From assembly GCA_031267475.1 (NCBI GenBank), contig JAIRZA010000099.1:1-5117 (forward strand): a stretch of 5,117 nucleotides of DNA, given 5' to 3'. This DNA is from Spirochaetaceae bacterium. GTDB taxonomy: Bacteria; Spirochaetota; Spirochaetia; Treponematales; Breznakiellaceae. The notes beneath the pieces were generated by a model. It saw only the letters and a program-made list of their open reading frames with translations, was not told the DNA's origin and did no database searches. The translations under genes and the position numbers were made by a program. Shown here piece by piece: positions 5,102-5,117 of this stretch. Position 1 is the first letter of the stretch, and the number at the start of each line of letters is the position of its first letter.

Positions 5102-5116
5102 ACTTTGGCGCAAAGT
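5102..5116. promoter_or_regulatory. Perfect palindrome directly upstream of the barrel gene's ribosome site
   Basis: ACTTTG (5102-5107) and CAAAGT (5111-5116) are perfect inverted arms around a GCG centre. In the mRNA this would be a 6 bp hairpin immediately 5' of AAAGGAG; in DNA it could be a dimeric regulator site. The window ends one base later, so the promoter and any wider structure cannot be seen. Confidence 0.4.
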
Positions 5117-5117
5117 T

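Overview
This 5.1 kb window looks like ordinary chromosome from a Gram-negative bacterium, most likely a spirochaete of the Treponema group. The evidence is a CarD-type regulator followed by ispD and ispF, a small exported beta-barrel-like protein ending in Phe, strong AAGGAG-like ribosome sites, and moderate GC with AT-rich intergenic spacers. The genus is inferred from gene order and protein style, not proven. No tRNA, rRNA, CRISPR array, insertion sequence or phage gene was seen.

Left half, plus strand (1-2258): a tightly packed cluster of four genes. The 3' end of a carD/cdnL-family regulator (cut by the window edge) is followed 3 nt later by ispD, then within 3-15 nt by ispF, which overlaps an endonuclease III gene (nth) by ATGA. 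IspD and IspF are steps three and five of the MEP isoprenoid pathway. CarD binds RNA polymerase and Nth repairs oxidised bases. carD, ispD and ispF all lie in the same reading frame and are separated only by single TGA codons plus a few bases. The ispD/ispF boundary therefore looks like a bifunctional ispDF gene split by one stop codon.

Middle (2259-4282): a short convergent intergenic region with a good hairpin, then on the minus strand a 644-codon gene joining a complete type I-beta DAHP synthase (first step of the shikimate pathway) to a complete prephenate dehydratase with a C-terminal ACT domain (phenylalanine branch). It is monocistronic as far as can be seen, with its own ribosome site and a plausible promoter. 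The fusion puts the entry enzyme and a terminal-branch enzyme of one pathway in a single chain with a regulatory domain at each end. It is the most distinctive protein in the window.

Right (4283-5117): a 230 bp spacer holding the aroF-pheA promoter region and, next to the following gene, three back-to-back stem-loops. Of these, the one farthest from the gene is followed by a T-rich stretch and probably terminates the minus-strand gene beside it. That gene encodes a 191-residue secreted, probable outer-membrane beta-barrel protein of unknown function. A perfect palindrome lies directly upstream of its ribosome site at the window edge.
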